A stretch of DNA of 64,000 nt from Eretmocerus hayati (GCA_029851415.1 CM056742.1:146511121-146575120), one strand, 5' to 3'. Numbered from the stretch's first letter, positions 38,561-52,473 are shown. The notes: generated by a model not told the origin, from the letters alone. Numbers and translations: made by a program.

Positions 38561-39125
38561 TTGAAAAATTGATGGTCTTTACGGATACTTTTGAAACTGG
38601 CGCCACATGATGTTATGAAAAAATTGAAGCAAATTAATCAAGGTATAAGCTTTCTGATCAAATTATATTGTACATGACCGAATAAGGGCATCGTGTGACA
38701 ATATATCGGGTCAACTCTGCGGTTCGCCGCAAATTCGATCAGTTCGCGTCGAGGGGGTCTGGAAATTCAGCCTCCCTGAGAGGCTGCAGAGATAGAAAGA
38801 ACACCCACAAAAAAAAACTGAGAGACTCTCGAAAGCTCTCGACAGGGTATCTCTCGTGTCCGCTTCGTCAGACGAGACGAACTCTATGCATAGTATAATA
38901 TACCAGGAGGAAGACGAGTGCATCTTGTAAATCGCGTCTCGACTCCCGTACAATAAATATACGGGCTTCTTACGCACAAGTAGCGCTTTGTTCGGCGCAA
39001 CAACTGTATATTTCTCAACATTGTATCACACCTACACAGACTGCTCTGGCTTTTCTCTCTGTGTATTTCACTTACACCTATACGAATTTACGCAGAAATT
39101 GCTGGACTTGTGTGATGTGTGTGTG

Positions 39126-39126
<1 letters not shown>

Positions 39127-39179
<53 letters not shown>
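39127..39179. repeat. (TG)n microsatellite, about 52 bp
   Basis: TG run with one preceding interrupted block. Overlapping open frames encode only Cys-Val or Thr-His dipeptides and are artefacts. Confidence 0.95.
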
Positions 39180-39180
<1 letters not shown>

Positions 39181-39670
39181 ATATACAATGCAGACATGCT
39201 TGCGAATCTCGTGTGCGAAATTGCAACGCTCTCGAATTTCAGGTACACCTTGGATTACTCTGGCGGTGTGATTGATACCGGTAACACACTTGCTGAGTGC
39301 ACAGTAGTGAGCTTTCTTGCTTGTGGCTGTGTCCAAACTTGAGATTGGACATCAACCCCTTTACTCACATTGTCAAATTGAATTTATTCTGTCCCAGTAC
39401 CAATAATTGGTTATCGTTATTATTCTGAGGGAGATGCGTATTTTTCTGATGATATTATTGATATCAGAAAAATCTTTAAAAATTCTCAAGAATTTCAGTT
39501 GATACGATAAAGAATCAAAACCATAGACAAAGGCTAAATACTTGATCACGAAGAGAAAGAAATGATAACAAAAAGAATTTTCAAAATTCTAATCTTGTCA
39601 TTCTTCTTCCTGGTGCTTTCATGAGGATGAAATGAGAATGAGTCCAAATGTCAGAAATACGTCTTTCAAT

Positions 39671-39697
39671 GTTTAGAGCCCGCGACCGCGAGTGGGT
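39671..39697. repeat. Possible piggyBac-type terminus ending at TTAA
   Basis: GCCCGCGACCGCGAGTGGG precedes TTAA. Reversed, it reads TTAA then CCCACTCGCGGTCGCGGG, like many piggyBac-type inverted ends. No partner end was identified with confidence. Confidence 0.3.
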
Positions 39698-42600
39698 TAA
39701 TCTGAGCAAAGTAGCATTATTGATACAAATTTTGTAGATATTTTACACCTATTGGAAATAAACCTGGGCAAAAGACGTAACAGATATGTGCGAATAATTG
39801 TGCCCAGCGTGGCGTTGATTTTTTTCCAAAGGTCGAAGAGCCATGAATGAATTTTTCTCATGTTGTACAGACCGTTACACATTCAGCGAACGATCTAATA
39901 GAATTTGCTCTTGTTGAATGTCTCGTACATGAAAAGCCGCAAAAAATCTCGCGGTGAGTGTAAATTTAGTCTAGCGTGTATAGAGGAATGGTGACACCAC
40001 GCTGGATAAATTTGAATGAACAGATAGATCGGTGTATATATCGGCACCATTCGAGTATATATGGACAGAATGAAAGTAAAGAAGGAAAGAAAAATTAATC
40101 GGTAATGCAATATATACAGTCGAGGCTTGGGGTCTGTACAGCCTTAGGCGACTATGATGCAGTCTACTGTACTTATAATACTGATGCAGCCGTACCACAT
40201 CGAGGACCTCTGCGCGGCGATCGCTTCGAATTAATGACCGTATCGAGCGTAAGCGTGTTATCGAGAGTCTCCGTATTATCGATGGGTGGAAAAATGCGTG
40301 GATAATTTTCAGCAAAATTGTGGAACAAATTTCAAAATTTTGATATTCGATTATCGTATTTTGGATAATATTTTGGAAATTGTGGTTTCATATTTATTGT
40401 TTGGGTGAGTCGTGTAATTAAGTAAGGAATATTTGCCAGCAACTCAGTACAATATTGTAATCTCATTCAGTTTAAAATTTTTCTAGGACTATTCTGGTAA
40501 ACATGAGATTTTTTTTTTCTATTGATCACCAATGCGAAATTGAGCTATTTACGAGAGATCAGCTGTTCTAAAAAATTGCCCTGGATTCAAGAAATCAATA
40601 TTCATCGGGATGATTCATCCAAAGTCAATCAGAAACTCCAAACTCCAACTGCAGATACCAAAAATGGTAAATAGAGTATCTAAAATCAGATTATAACCAT
40701 CTTGGGGAATAGTTCGATTCACGTCTCAGTCACTCTGATGCATACCATATAGCAAACGAATCCAGATTGATTCCTCGTCTGCATCAATCATTAATAAAAG
40801 GTATCGATTGAATTTTTTGCTATCAGAATTTTCATGAATTTATAGTTGTGATATGTTGGGTCTATATTATTACTCCAACTGAACCCGAGTGAAAGCATAC
40901 AACAATAAAATCGGGTTTTATAGTCACCAAACTCGATCAAATTTTACAAAATTCCAAAATTTGACAATTTTGCCTGATGATTAGAAACGTGAAAATTCCT
41001 CACAAGTGATCAATTCAAAGTGTATATCATACTAATTTACTGCTGACTAAAATGCAAGCTAACCAAGCAATTGAATAATTGAGCAAAGGAATCAACGGTT
41101 GGAGCGTTTGAGACATTAATTAAGGGCTTCACCCACAGCGGCAACAGTGTCGCTATGCGGCTGTATAACTAATTGTAAGTGCAAGCATCGGACACGACGA
41201 GCTCCATATTCACCGCACATACTCTATAACAAACCGTGTGTCCCTTCGAACAATGAAAATTCAATTCTACTCTGGCAGAGTTCTCAGCTGTGCTATATAG
41301 AGCTAATTTATGAGAAAGTGGGTACCGAGTTTGTACCATATCACCACTGTTACGAAAACTATAGCAAACGTGGGTAGTGGAGAAAAAAATTTCCAAAAAT
41401 TTCAAACCGGCAACTGCTGCACCCATCGTACAGAAAGACCATATAATACTGCCTGGCGGACCTAATGACCGAACTTCCTTCCTCTGAAGCTCTCCGTCTC
41501 TCTTATACTGAGCTTCTATTTCTTTCTCTGACACGTTTGCTATAACCATATCGTTCACTCTGTCTGTCTGTCTGTCACACTATTCATGGACTTTGCCAAT
41601 TGTTCGTGAGTTCTCTTTTATCAATTCGTTGCTTTTTGATTTCTGTATTGTATATACAAGGTTCAATGCTCGCAGATGTGTGATGAGTCCCAGCTGTGAT
41701 TTTTGACGGCGAAACAGATTATACTGTAAAGTATGACTCGCGATCGTGATTTCTGGAATTTTTATTCAACACCTCGAGATTTTAAGATATCCTTGGAGAT
41801 TTTGAATTGACATCATGTTGGAAGTTTGATTGGAATTTTTGTTTTGTAATTTGAGCAACTGATGATGGAGTTGGAAAAAAAATGTTCAAATCGTACCTTT
41901 TGCAGATCCACGACCGGTTTTATGGCAAAACATGGAAGTCCATTTTACGGTTACGAGTGTTCTTTTTTTTTTTTATGAGAAGGATTGTGTATGAAAGTCC
42001 TTATGCAAAGTGGCCGATTGAGCATTGTGAATCATCCGCAAAGAAACTGAAGATGTTGAGCCAGCATAATATGCAAACTGTTAGGAGAGATGCAGAGTAA
42101 AAAAAGAGCAACACTTGCACACATGTGTCGAGCAGAATCAGTGAAAAAGAAGAAGCAGACAAAGAAACTCGGTAGTATTTAATGCAGTATAAAACTATCG
42201 GATGAGGAGTGGCAAAGAGAAACAGACCAAGTTCTTTATCCTTCTCTTAACCACTCTTCGATTCACTCACTTTGGCGATCCTACTTCATTTCATCTCTTA
42301 CGCTTTTCAAGTTCGATAATTCTCGGACAAAATTGGCTTAACGAGAAATATGGGCATTTGTAATTTCAAAAAAAAGTTCTTTGCCGATTTTTTTTTCAGA
42401 GGCAAATCTTTTGATCGTGCAATCGAGGTTTGAGACAAAGAATATCAGGGTGCAAGAACAAATCGACGTACAAAACAGCTTGGCCTTGTGAATTTGAAGG
42501 AATAAGATGCATAATTAAATTATTCAAGAATCCAACATGATAAAAATTACCGAAAAATGTGAGTATAGGAGAAGTAACTCTGTAACTTTTTTTGGTGTAT

Positions 42601-44504
42601 TTACAAACCATTCAGAACGGACGCGACGTCTCGAATTAGGATGAAATAACACAATCAATGCCAAAAAAAAAAAACCATCAAACGATGAATTGGAATGAAA
42701 ATGGGTAATGTATCCGCATTGATTCTCAACGATCCAGCGACTGCCATCAACATAAAATAAGCCATCAACAAAAATCAGGATGTGAGCCTTGTCAATTTTG
42801 AATAGCTTCTGTATAATAAATAGATCCGACTATCATCTTCGTACGGGCATACAAAGTAATGAAATGGCTGACGGATATATAATTGCGATGCTAGTTTGTT
42901 CAAAAATAATAAAAAATCAAGGGAGATACTTAAAGTATCAACGATTTCCAGACACTATCATTTTATTTGCTCACGAGCGCGAAGAACAAGAAGCAAATAT
43001 TTGCAACTTCAAGTCGATTGAGACAGAGAGAGCGTAAATTCCTTCTCATCTTTTTCAAGTACGCAAGAGACTCGCTTGAACGACTACGTGAGATGGATCA
43101 AAAAGCAGGAATTACTGGTCAACCGCTATGTATACTGAGTATATCACTCTCGATTGTACAGTGAGAAAAAAAAACTAGAAAAAAAGGCACGTTGTGGAAC
43201 GAATCTCAATGGTTCGATGGATTTTTAAGCAACAAATTAGTGTGAATAAATGTGCAATAATTCTTCGGTTGGCTGGGGGCTAATGGTGCATCTGGAGAAC
43301 AATTTACAAATAAAATCGAAACTAATTTCTTGTGGAGATTAGGAATCAAAGAATAATGCTTGTCAATCTATGCCACCAAGTACTTTTTGAAGTCTTTGAT
43401 AGATAAAAAACTGAAGACGCTATTTAGATAAAAATTTATTTCCAATAGGCAAAAAACAATTATTTGGACCATTTTTCACACCACTCTCATCGAGACTCTC
43501 ATAGAAAAAGAAGAAAAAATTATTGGAGATTCAATTACTGTTCCGTTGATAGATCGTTATGATGAATATTCGGAGCGATATAGGTAACGTCAACGGAAGA
43601 TATGTCTGTAAATATTGCGAATTTTATTTTTGAGCCAAGAAATGACGACCTTTGACAAGGTCATTGCAGCATTAAAAAAAAATACATTATTGCAAACAGT
43701 TGTTCGGAAAAATATCATCAGGACATTTTGTAAACTTAACCGAAGATAATGGAATAATTGATTCAATCATACTATGAATTATCAATGCGTGCGATCTGTA
43801 CTGACTTATGAATCAGCAGAGTCATCCAACTTTTCCATATTTTTTCTCAATACGTAGCAACGCCGTTATGAACGTACAATTATCCATGTACTTTCATCAT
43901 TCGAACCAGTACATGCATGCACTTTCTATCGGCGAAATAAAAAATATTTTAGCGAATGCGGAAAATTTAAGTCTAGTCTCTATCACAGTAAAAAAAAACG
44001 AGGACACGAGTAACAAGAGATTGTTAATATTGTAGAAAATAAAGGATGCAAACGAAGGAGAGGGAAATAGGAGAGGAGAGTGGATGATATAGTTGGGTGA
44101 GTGTCACACATTAGCAGCCTTACATCAATATCGATTAACCTGTTACCCGCTTGAAAATTAATCCAACGACAACGAACGAGGCTGACGCGCCGAGGACGCT
44201 GCTCACTCTAGATTAGTTTTCGGTAATTAAATCGCATCCCCGTTAGCAGCAGATGATATTGGGTAACCGAGAACGTGTGCAGTATGATATCGGCTCAAGC
44301 TAATGCTAATACACTCAAGGGATTCTCATTCGATTATCCCTACATCGTGACACTCGAGTCACTTACGATAATTTTTCATCGTAAAGAGTTTTTTTTTTAC
44401 AGTGACTGGTGTGAGTTTCACTGCTCGAAAAAACTGAATCACATCGGTGAGAACAGTATCTTGTCACAACTTTTTTCTTTGATCTCATAGTTTCAAAAAA
44501 TCTG

Positions 44505-44682
44505 TGCAAGGACGGATTCACGGAAGAGGGTGCGGTGGGAGTGATTGCCCCCCCCCCCCTTCGAGAGCCAAAAATTTTGCATGGGCATTGATAGGGAACG
44601 CTTGAGCGCGCGCTCCAAAATTTTTGCATGGGATTGACGACCCCCCCTCCTTCTCCCAGAAACATTTTCTGGACCCGCCCTC
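44505..44682. mobile_element. Short MITE-like element with C-rich tracts
   Basis: GGACGGATTCACGGAA near the left and the complement of GGGCGGGTCCAGAAA at the right form an imperfect inverted pair. Internal inverted blocks include AAAATTTTGCATGGG and CAAAATTTTTGCATGGG, which lie in the same orientation. No coding capacity. Confidence 0.4.
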
Positions 44683-45119
44683 GAGTATGTGTCTATTTCT
44701 TCATTTGTTTTTGTAAAAAGTTTTTGGAATATGAATTCCTAATAAAGCTCACAATAAAATTCAAGGCTACAGAAAGCTGTAAGTCTAATGTAACCGTGCA
44801 AATCGTAAGGTTATTCTCCAGAGTCCCGATTTTGAAATAGATGATATTGAGCTGATTTTCAGGGAATCTTCTTCAAACTGTCATAAAGAACTGTAACCCC
44901 ACTCAATTGTGCACTCTGCGATTTTCATAAACCAGGCCACATGAGTAATCAAGAAATCTGACAGCCCGATATTTCGTGTGATTATTACTATGTTTTGAAT
45001 AATCTTCGAGACTGTTTCATAAGGATGAAAATTCTCGATTATGAGAGAACCAAATAACATGTCCGAATCTACGGTGATATATTTTGCATTGAGAAATGAG
45101 AATTTCGGTCTGTACTCAC

Positions 45120-45286
45120 TCTTGCAGTGTCATCGAGTTTCCGTATCCAAGAGTCACTGCGTTCAATCAGCGCATTCCACTGCTCCGAAAGCTTATTTAC
45201 TTCTCTTCGTATGCTTCTAGTGAGTTCACGAGCTTGTTCTTCTGCACTCCTATAGCTACGTGAGTCCGCATCAAGTTCGCGACCAG
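45120..45286 (-). CDS. Dys: Dystrophin exon, spectrin-repeat segment preceding the large intron
   Basis: The exon has 167 nt: two bases completing Ala, then 55 codons, ending in phase 0. The translation contains RELTRSIRREVNKLSEQW, then SDSWIRKLDDTAR, a typical spectrin-repeat helix with the invariant Trp. It corresponds to the vertebrate segment with E-V-N-x-E-W-x-x-L followed by a DW-x-RKID-x-T helix. The acceptor is TTTTTTGCAG and the donor is GTGAGT. It lies 1.8 kb downstream of exon 47086-47209 and 39.6 kb upstream of exon 5214-5482. The reading frame continues directly across that gap into KVCKFQKSLEEL. Confidence 0.93.
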
Positions 45287-47085
45287 CTGCAAAAAATGTT
45301 AATTTTGAAACAACGACGGAAGAAAATTTGAAATCGATACTGTATTTTATCAGTATTATGGCGATGAAAATAATCTGGGCCCCTAATGAATTTTCAGACT
45401 ATTTTGAATTCTTGGTGTTTTATTTTTCAAAGCTCTTTTACTGTAGAAATTCTAATTGTCGCGGATTATCCTACACTCATCCTAATGCAGCCTTCCAACG
45501 TACCAAATAGTGCTACAATTGATAACATGAGGCATCAAAATGCCTTATCGTAAAAGTATCAATTTTTCACATAATCTCCGAACCAAAAGCACGATACTCA
45601 ATCAAGTTACCCAGGATCTCTTTTTCACTTCCGAATTTGTAAAATAGATCTAATTTTCCAATTAGTCCAACAGCACATCTATAGACATTTCCTACGGAGA
45701 GACCAAATCAAGTGAACTTAGAGTACTCCACTTTTACTACCATCAATTAAATCTAAAATGGTCAACAGAAACGATGAAATGCAACAGTTGAAGGCAGTGC
45801 CGGGTTGACCATCGATCCAGCGATTGTGACATAGAAATGGAATCCCTTTCATTTCGATACAGTCACACAGATCATGTATAGAAGATGGCTTCAATTAACA
45901 ATATCATTGGACAGGCCCATCCAACCAATTAGAATTAATGCTCTCATTATTTGATGTCCCTAACGTGTTTCATTTTCTCCATTCTGGTGGGTTTTCATTC
46001 AAAAACAATCCAACGGATGTATATAGATTGAGTGGTTCAAGCAATTTATTTTACCGCACTAACTTCAGCTCATATCAAGACTCTATTGAATGTACAGAAA
46101 AATGACCTATGACCTGACACCGGGTTAAAAACTTTGATTATATCACTAAGAGATTTTCACAAGATTTCGAGAAATTTTCAACCCACAACTACAGTTATCT
46201 GAAGTATTACAAGAAGGGTTAGAGAGAAAATAGAGATACATTCCTCCTGGAGTCAAAATAATTTGAATAAAAGAAAATTTTTCGACCTAGAGTTCTATAA
46301 CCTTCATTTTCGAAGAATGTAGACCTCCAGATTACGGTATAAACTGAGTTACAGTACACTAATCATCACCGTGATATCTGGAAGCAGCTCGATAAAATCA
46401 ATAACAATCGAGCTTGCCTCAAGAGAAAAAATATCATCATGAAATGAATCGATTGAAATTAAGGGTAGTATTAACAGTCATCCTTGTCATCAATTTCCAG
46501 GTTCATTCTTCAAAGTTTGAATTCAGTTGTCATTCTACTTCATAACCATATGTCAAGTTCGTTACATGATCTATTTTGCGATAGTTACCGGGATCTAATT
46601 ACGAGTAAAAGTAAAATCAAGCCTAATTGAAAATGCACCATCCATTCAGAAGAATTTTGTTATTGCTTCTAAAACTTCAGTGACATCAGAACGACCGAAC
46701 TGAGCCAAAACGTAATCGTCAGGTTTAGAATGTCAAGCCGCGGAACCGAGGGCGTAAATCAACGTTCCTGCACGCAGAATAGTCGATCGAATGATAACAC
46801 ACCCGTATAGGACCGCAGCAGAGTTGTTATCGACGCTAAACATGCCCGTAAAAATGCATCCTGTGATACGATGGGTGATTTATTCGACAATTAATTGTCG
46901 TTGGACAACATAGGTCTTCCTTTAGCTCTCGGTCTCGAACAGGACCAATGAGTCTGTATTGAAAATTTTTGTATCCAAGCGGATGACTTTTCTTCGAATC
47001 TATCTGACAATTGTTCATTTCATTAGGCTCTAGATGTTAAAACTATCTTAGGATGAGGATTGCTGGTGTTAGATAAGAAACTCAC

Positions 47086-47209
47086 CCTCTGAATCCGAAG
47101 TATCTGATAAAGGTGGCTCGTTGGCGATATGTTGGCGTCCACTCAATAAGTTGGTTTCGATAACGGGTCTCTTGTCCTCTAATTGCCTTCTGAATCCTCG
47201 ATAGTCATC
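47086..47209 (-). CDS. Dys: Dystrophin exon, spectrin-repeat segment
   Basis: The exon has 124 nt: 41 codons from phase 0 plus one base. The translation begins DDYRGFRRQLEDKRPVIE and ends in the acidic PLSDTSDSE. In the dystrophin family the same point carries a helix of the form (D)VHRAFKRELK-x-KEPVI, so the match is specific. The acceptor is TGTTACAG and the donor is GTGAGT. The dangling G is completed by CT of exon 45120-45286 to give Ala. The acidic Ser/Thr-Asp-rich linker just before the next helix could be phosphorylated, but that is only inference from composition. Confidence 0.92.
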
Positions 47210-47727
47210 CTGTAACATATCGAAAATATTTCATTGAATGATGTTCTCGTCTTATGTAGGGATTGGTATCGTTTGGGATATTTATTCCATGTGATATTTC
47301 ATTCCATTGAACGACAACGACGATTCTCTTGATGAGAAATGCATTGATAGGACTGAGTACTCCGTAGTCTAAAAAATTAACGCAAAGTCAAGCTCAATTA
47401 CCGAATTTCAGGGAGAAAATAAAAGGAGAATCTCGCGAGAGATTTATTTGTGCAAATACGAAATATTTGATGAATTGTGGCGATTGTCTCCACGTACTTC
47501 GAGTTTTCCATTCAGATTTTCAAAAATTCACCTCATTGTGATTATTGAAGGAATGATAAGCTCATTCACGAAAATTGAAGGGGTAACATAAACAACCCTG
47601 ACATTCTGGAATATCATTGAATATTTTGTATGAATTCTCTCATAGAATTCAATGTCAATGTGTTAGCTATTGACTTTGTGTAAACTATGCTAGAAATTCC
47701 TTTTAAATTTCTGTATGAAATTTGGCA

Positions 47728-47937
47728 GTGGGTATCCGCAATCATCCTATGTGGAATTCGTGTGCTTTCATGGTAACGGCGGGTCCGAATTTCGATATTT
47801 TTCGCGTGGCATATTTTGATATGCATTTTAAAACACTAAACTATCCCTCGGGTTCCCCGATCGCGAAAATGATCGAATTCCGGAGCCGCGGGTACCGTGT
47901 CACATGGGTTCCACACGGAACGACTGCGGATACCCAC
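47728..47937. mobile_element. Palindromic MITE, 210 bp
   Basis: GTGGGTATCCGCA at 47728 is perfectly complementary to 47925-47937. The arms continue for about 80 bp with shared ATGTGGAA/TGTGGAA, GGTA, TCCGAATT/TCCGGAATT and TTTTCGCG blocks. It sits 520 bp upstream (in gene sense) of dystrophin exon 47086-47209. Confidence 0.75.
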
Positions 47938-50246
47938 TACTATAAAATTTCCATATTATCATACACGTACATTCAATAGCTAGAGAATCTTTAAAATATC
48001 ATAATATGGCGAACAATTTTTCGTTTTTTTTCCGGAGCAACTTCATAACCCATAGAATTCGAGATCTGTACACTATATCCTACTCTGCACTGTTACAATA
48101 TACTTGAGACTCATATGCGTTGTCAAATCTACAAATACAGTCGTTACAAAAAATTATTCGTCAATTCTCAATCTCATAAAAAGCTTCAATTTTCGGGTCA
48201 AGTACCTTGGGTAGGTTGCGCAAATTAACGACACGCCGCAGACTTGTTAAAAAAAAAGAGTTGGAATTTCGAAATTCATATTTATGGAGAGCCAGACGCA
48301 GATGGATAAGGATTACTATACAAGAGTATGGACTGCTGCTGGGGGATCCATATCTGACTCAAGATAAGCACAAGAGCAAAGCAAGAAAAAGGAGGCGCGC
48401 AGGTGGTGCAATTCGCGTGAAGCGTAGCGTATATGCGCACTGCACTGCGCGTGTCTCGCCATAGCGCGCAAAGTGAGCTAAATGAGGAAGCAAACGAGTA
48501 TTAGTATATACCTACGTCCAAGAGATACGGGTGGCACAGAAGCCGACGAGTGGATTATTCGAGCTTTACTGGCTTTTGCCGTAATAAATAAATTAACCGT
48601 AGCTAGGCACAGTGTCGTGAGCTTGCGCTTATCGCTCACGCGCGTAAACATTCTCGGCTCCTTCATTTTGTGACAAGCTGACTTTTCTCCCACCCCCCTC
48701 CCCCTCCCCTAACCCAACGGCCTCTATTCTCCTCCCCTACAGTCACATAGCCTCCTCTTGTCACTTAATTTTTCGCTTTCTTTTGCTCTTGGCTCAAATT
48801 AACCCCCGGGGCTAATTTGCGCATCGCGCGCAAGCGAGAGCTTTTTACGCCACTCTAGGAATCAATTTTTTTCATTTCGCTGTCAGCAGGCTGCTGCTCC
48901 CATTGCTCGGCGCTTCTATGAGTCTGGCTGTCGCTGCTGCTGTTGCTACTTCTACATTTTTTTTTCTTTATTTTTCATACTTTGGAATGAAATATAAAGA
49001 TGAAAAGAGTCTCGGTTCCGCATCAAGTGGCTCACTTAGAAAAAATGATAAGCAAGACTCTCAGTTTCCGGAATATTATTCTCAATATAACCTCATTTTA
49101 TGAGCTATTCAGTAGCATTAAGGGAATAAATTTATTTTAATCAAAATTGAAACGTTGCTTGTTGCTCTTCATTTTGCAATATTGTGGATAAACAGTCTCT
49201 TCATCAGATCCACTTTCTTCGTATTTTCTGCAAGTGATATGAAAATAACTGAAAATAAATATCTGAATTTTCTCAAAGGATTTGTTACGTAGGCACATTT
49301 TGAATTTTCCCCTATGTACAACCAACCTCAGTGTTGATTTTATCCTGATTAGCTTCCTCATCAATACCGAAACATTGAAAGTTTGGTAAACTGTCGTACC
49401 GAGCTCAACTCTAAACACAGTTTCGGAACTATCGATAGACTTTAATCATGACCCAACTTTCCTGAGAAAATCTGATCCATCGTATGCCATCGATAAACGG
49501 AGGGTCCAAGTTTGAAAAGTTCTGGCACGACTTAATAATTAAATCGCAATAAAATATTTAATGAAATCGATAAATCATTTTCATAGGCTTCATCTTTTTA
49601 ATAACATCTTTGAACTCTCATAGATGACGGTAGTAATAAAATGAATAAAATTTATGATTATGACACGCACAGATAAATATTCCATAATCAGGGTTTTCAA
49701 GAAAATCATTTTCGATCCCGCTGAATTTCGTTGATTCGTGGTTTCACTCGAAAATATTCAGGAAATCCATCAGAATTTCATTTAAAATCACGCAAGAGAT
49801 TATTTCGAAACGATGGATATAAAAAGATGATCTCGAAATATGTAGAAATAAAGTAAAGCCATTTTGTTAACACTCAACATCTTTGATTTTTATTAGCACT
49901 GAATAATAAATAATAATAAAACGGAATTTTCAGCCATGAAACTTCTATATGAAAAGAAGTCTAGTCAGTCCGACCTACATATGTCTGAGTTGTCAGAGCT
50001 TTGTGAAACATGTAACGTGAATAAGTCGCAGAGCCGTTAATTTAAGCTCGACACGGAGTAGCAGGTGTAAGAAGACTAGGATGGTATGTAAAATCAACAC
50101 AGAAGCTCACAGTGTACGAGCCTGAGCTCCTGATGCTCTAGTCAATATTTCAGGAGATAATAGACGCGTACTTCATCAATCAAAAGTAAAAAATATCCAT
50201 GAAATAGGGCCGAATCTATCGTCCCATTTTTCCGGATATCTGGAAT
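47938..50246. other. Intron; nothing recognised
   Basis: A basic open frame at 48207-48464 and a Ser/Ala-rich one at 48903-49103 (plus strand) have no family resemblance or splice support and are treated as chance. A C/T-rich segment lies near 48690-48760. Confidence 0.5.
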
Positions 50247-51028
50247 CAGGGTGTCTACCGGAATCTTTGCAAGGCAAAGAAGGACTTTCTAAGGACTCTT
50301 GAAGGACCGAAACCGGACAATGTAAGGACTTGGTTTCGGGAGCTACATTCTCATCGAGTACCCAAATAATATTCTCAAATCAACTATTCACTATAATTTA
50401 TGTAATAACTAAATTTGTAAGTGTCCTCACAATGGTTGAAAGTTAAGAGAGCCTGAAACTTTATTTAGAGTATCTTTTCGCTGTGTCGATTAATTTTTTA
50501 AATTTAGCAATTAGTGTCCAAGTTATACCGAATTTTTTCATACCTCCGTCAATGCTCACGATGGCATCGGCCGCTGCATTGCTATGAGAGGAGATTTTGA
50601 TCATAAAATTGCTGATTTAGTGCGTGTGACCTATTCTTATATACGAGCAAATCGAGTAAAAATATATGAAAACGCTCATTTTGCCTGTTAAATTTTTCAA
50701 TCCCTCTCCTGAAAACTCATAGCGCAAGATCTTTCTCGAAATCTCTACCAATATGATCGGTACTAATTTTCGAAATTCTACACTCATTGACAAAAATCTC
50801 TTAATATGGAATACACGCGCGTATTTGCACTAATGACATGCTTTTTTTCTCATTTCTCAACTCCTTTGAGAAGTTAATCTGCAAGACATTCTATTTCTTG
50901 CTTCTGAATTCCAAATTAGTAAGGACCGAGCCGTGCAAATAAGGACTTTCTCAGGACCTAAGGACTTTTCAGATCAAATAAGGACATTCTAAGGACCAGA
51001 AGGACTGGAACGACAGGTAGACAGCCTG
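50247..51028. mobile_element. hAT-like non-autonomous element, 782 bp
   Basis: CAGGGTGTCTACC at the left and GGTAGACAGCCTG at the right form an inverted pair. CAGGG-type ends of this form, followed by GGA/AAGGAC-rich subterminal repeats, are widespread in metazoan hAT MITEs. AAGGACTTTCT and TAAGGAC recur near both ends. The flanks share GGAAT, short of the 8-bp duplication expected for hAT. Confidence 0.55.
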
Positions 51029-52473
51029 GGAATGTACTTTTATCGAATTATTTTTTGAACAAATTTGGTAAGCATTCTGCCACTGGTCTGCATTGTCAAT
51101 CCTAATTAGACCATTGGTGGTGTCTTAACAAATCATAACTCCAATCTCTGTAAAATTGAAGCGTAGTCTCACAATTTTGTAACAGAGAAAAAACAAAATC
51201 TCCATGCAGCTTTGTTCAGAATTCATGTCCGGGAAGTGTGCGTTTCCCGTCAGTTTCATGTAGATCGAAGTAGTCGGGCAAACACGTTTCATCAATTCAT
51301 TTCAGTATGACATTCACAGCGAAAGTATATCTCAACGATCTTGATGAAATCCCTCAATTCAATTGCGGAACAGTATAGAATCCTCTCGAGCCAAAGTAAA
51401 CGCCATTCATCCACAGTTTGTAATTCAAGTATGTACCCGCTATATAGAGTCCGTCCGCGACTGTGTGTACTACTTGTGGAATGTTGGAATAAGGGACGGA
51501 AGTAATAAGATGAGCTAGACACAAGTTAAAATCCCGGATTACATAGCTCTATATATACCTAATCTTGCCAAGGGTTCACACTCTCGAGCATCGCGCGCCA
51601 TTACCCCGATGAAGAGCCTCCATTTACTTAACCCGTCTACCGATTGAAATTAGCTAAATACAGTCTACTGGAGAGCTCGCTCATCATCCTTGAATACATA
51701 TCTCTCTGCAAAGAACCAAGATATTACCCCTGTCCCCAGAATATTTTCAATATACCATTTTGAATCTAGAATTCATGAAAAATGGGGGTTGGTATGAGAA
51801 AAATGGATAAAAATGGAGGAACATATGCGACAAGTATTGCCTCCCAGAGATAATATGAAATGAGAAAAAGTGTAGCTATATATATAGCTGTATAGGGCAA
51901 TTCTTTGAAGGGAAAGATATAAGTCTTGGCCCTTGAGCGTTACGATGTCATTACGCCTTATATTAGATCGGTTAACGCTTTTGGCCCGTAATAACGAGCT
52001 CAAAGGGTGATAAGGTGCCCTCTTCTTCGATTCTCGGGGCCTCCGTCTCTACTCGTAAAGGTGAGAGCCCTTCGCGGCTATAAATGTACGTTAGGGCTCT
52101 CTCGCTTGCTCTTGCGATGGCTAGGACTCTTTTGAGGACCTATTACGAATCGTCTTTGAAGCTGTGATGGGTTAGACAACGCTCTCGCAATGATTACGAG
52201 ACGGTCATACATTATGATTTATATTCAGGTAACGCGTGTCTTCGCACGTGTGATTTATGCAGGGAGTAATTTAATTTAGTGTTCGTGCACCTTTTGCAAG
52301 ATCGTCGATTTTGTAAGTTTCACTAGGGTAATAAAATATAGCTACTAGAAATAATCAAAATCAGTCATATGGCTCACAGAATATCATATTATCAGTTCTT
52401 GAAAAAAATTTAGTTTGAATCTTCTTCCATTTTGTTAGCCTTTTGGAAAAATAATCCATTTTTATTGCATTTC

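Noticed and set aside
39088..39342. Thr-His and Cys-Val dipeptide-rich open frames
   Set aside because: They are translations of the (TG)n microsatellite.
41169..41558. Longest open frame in the window (129 residues, minus strand)
   Set aside because: No domain recognised and no exon borders consistent with dystrophin phases. This length occurs by chance in 64 kb.
48207..48464. Arg/Lys-rich 85-residue plus-strand frame
   Set aside because: No recognisable domain and no splice or promoter context. The composition follows local base content.
48903..49103. 66-residue plus-strand frame with a hydrophobic N-terminus
   Set aside because: It resembles a signal peptide only because of an Ala/Phe-rich low-complexity start. 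No homology and no supporting context.
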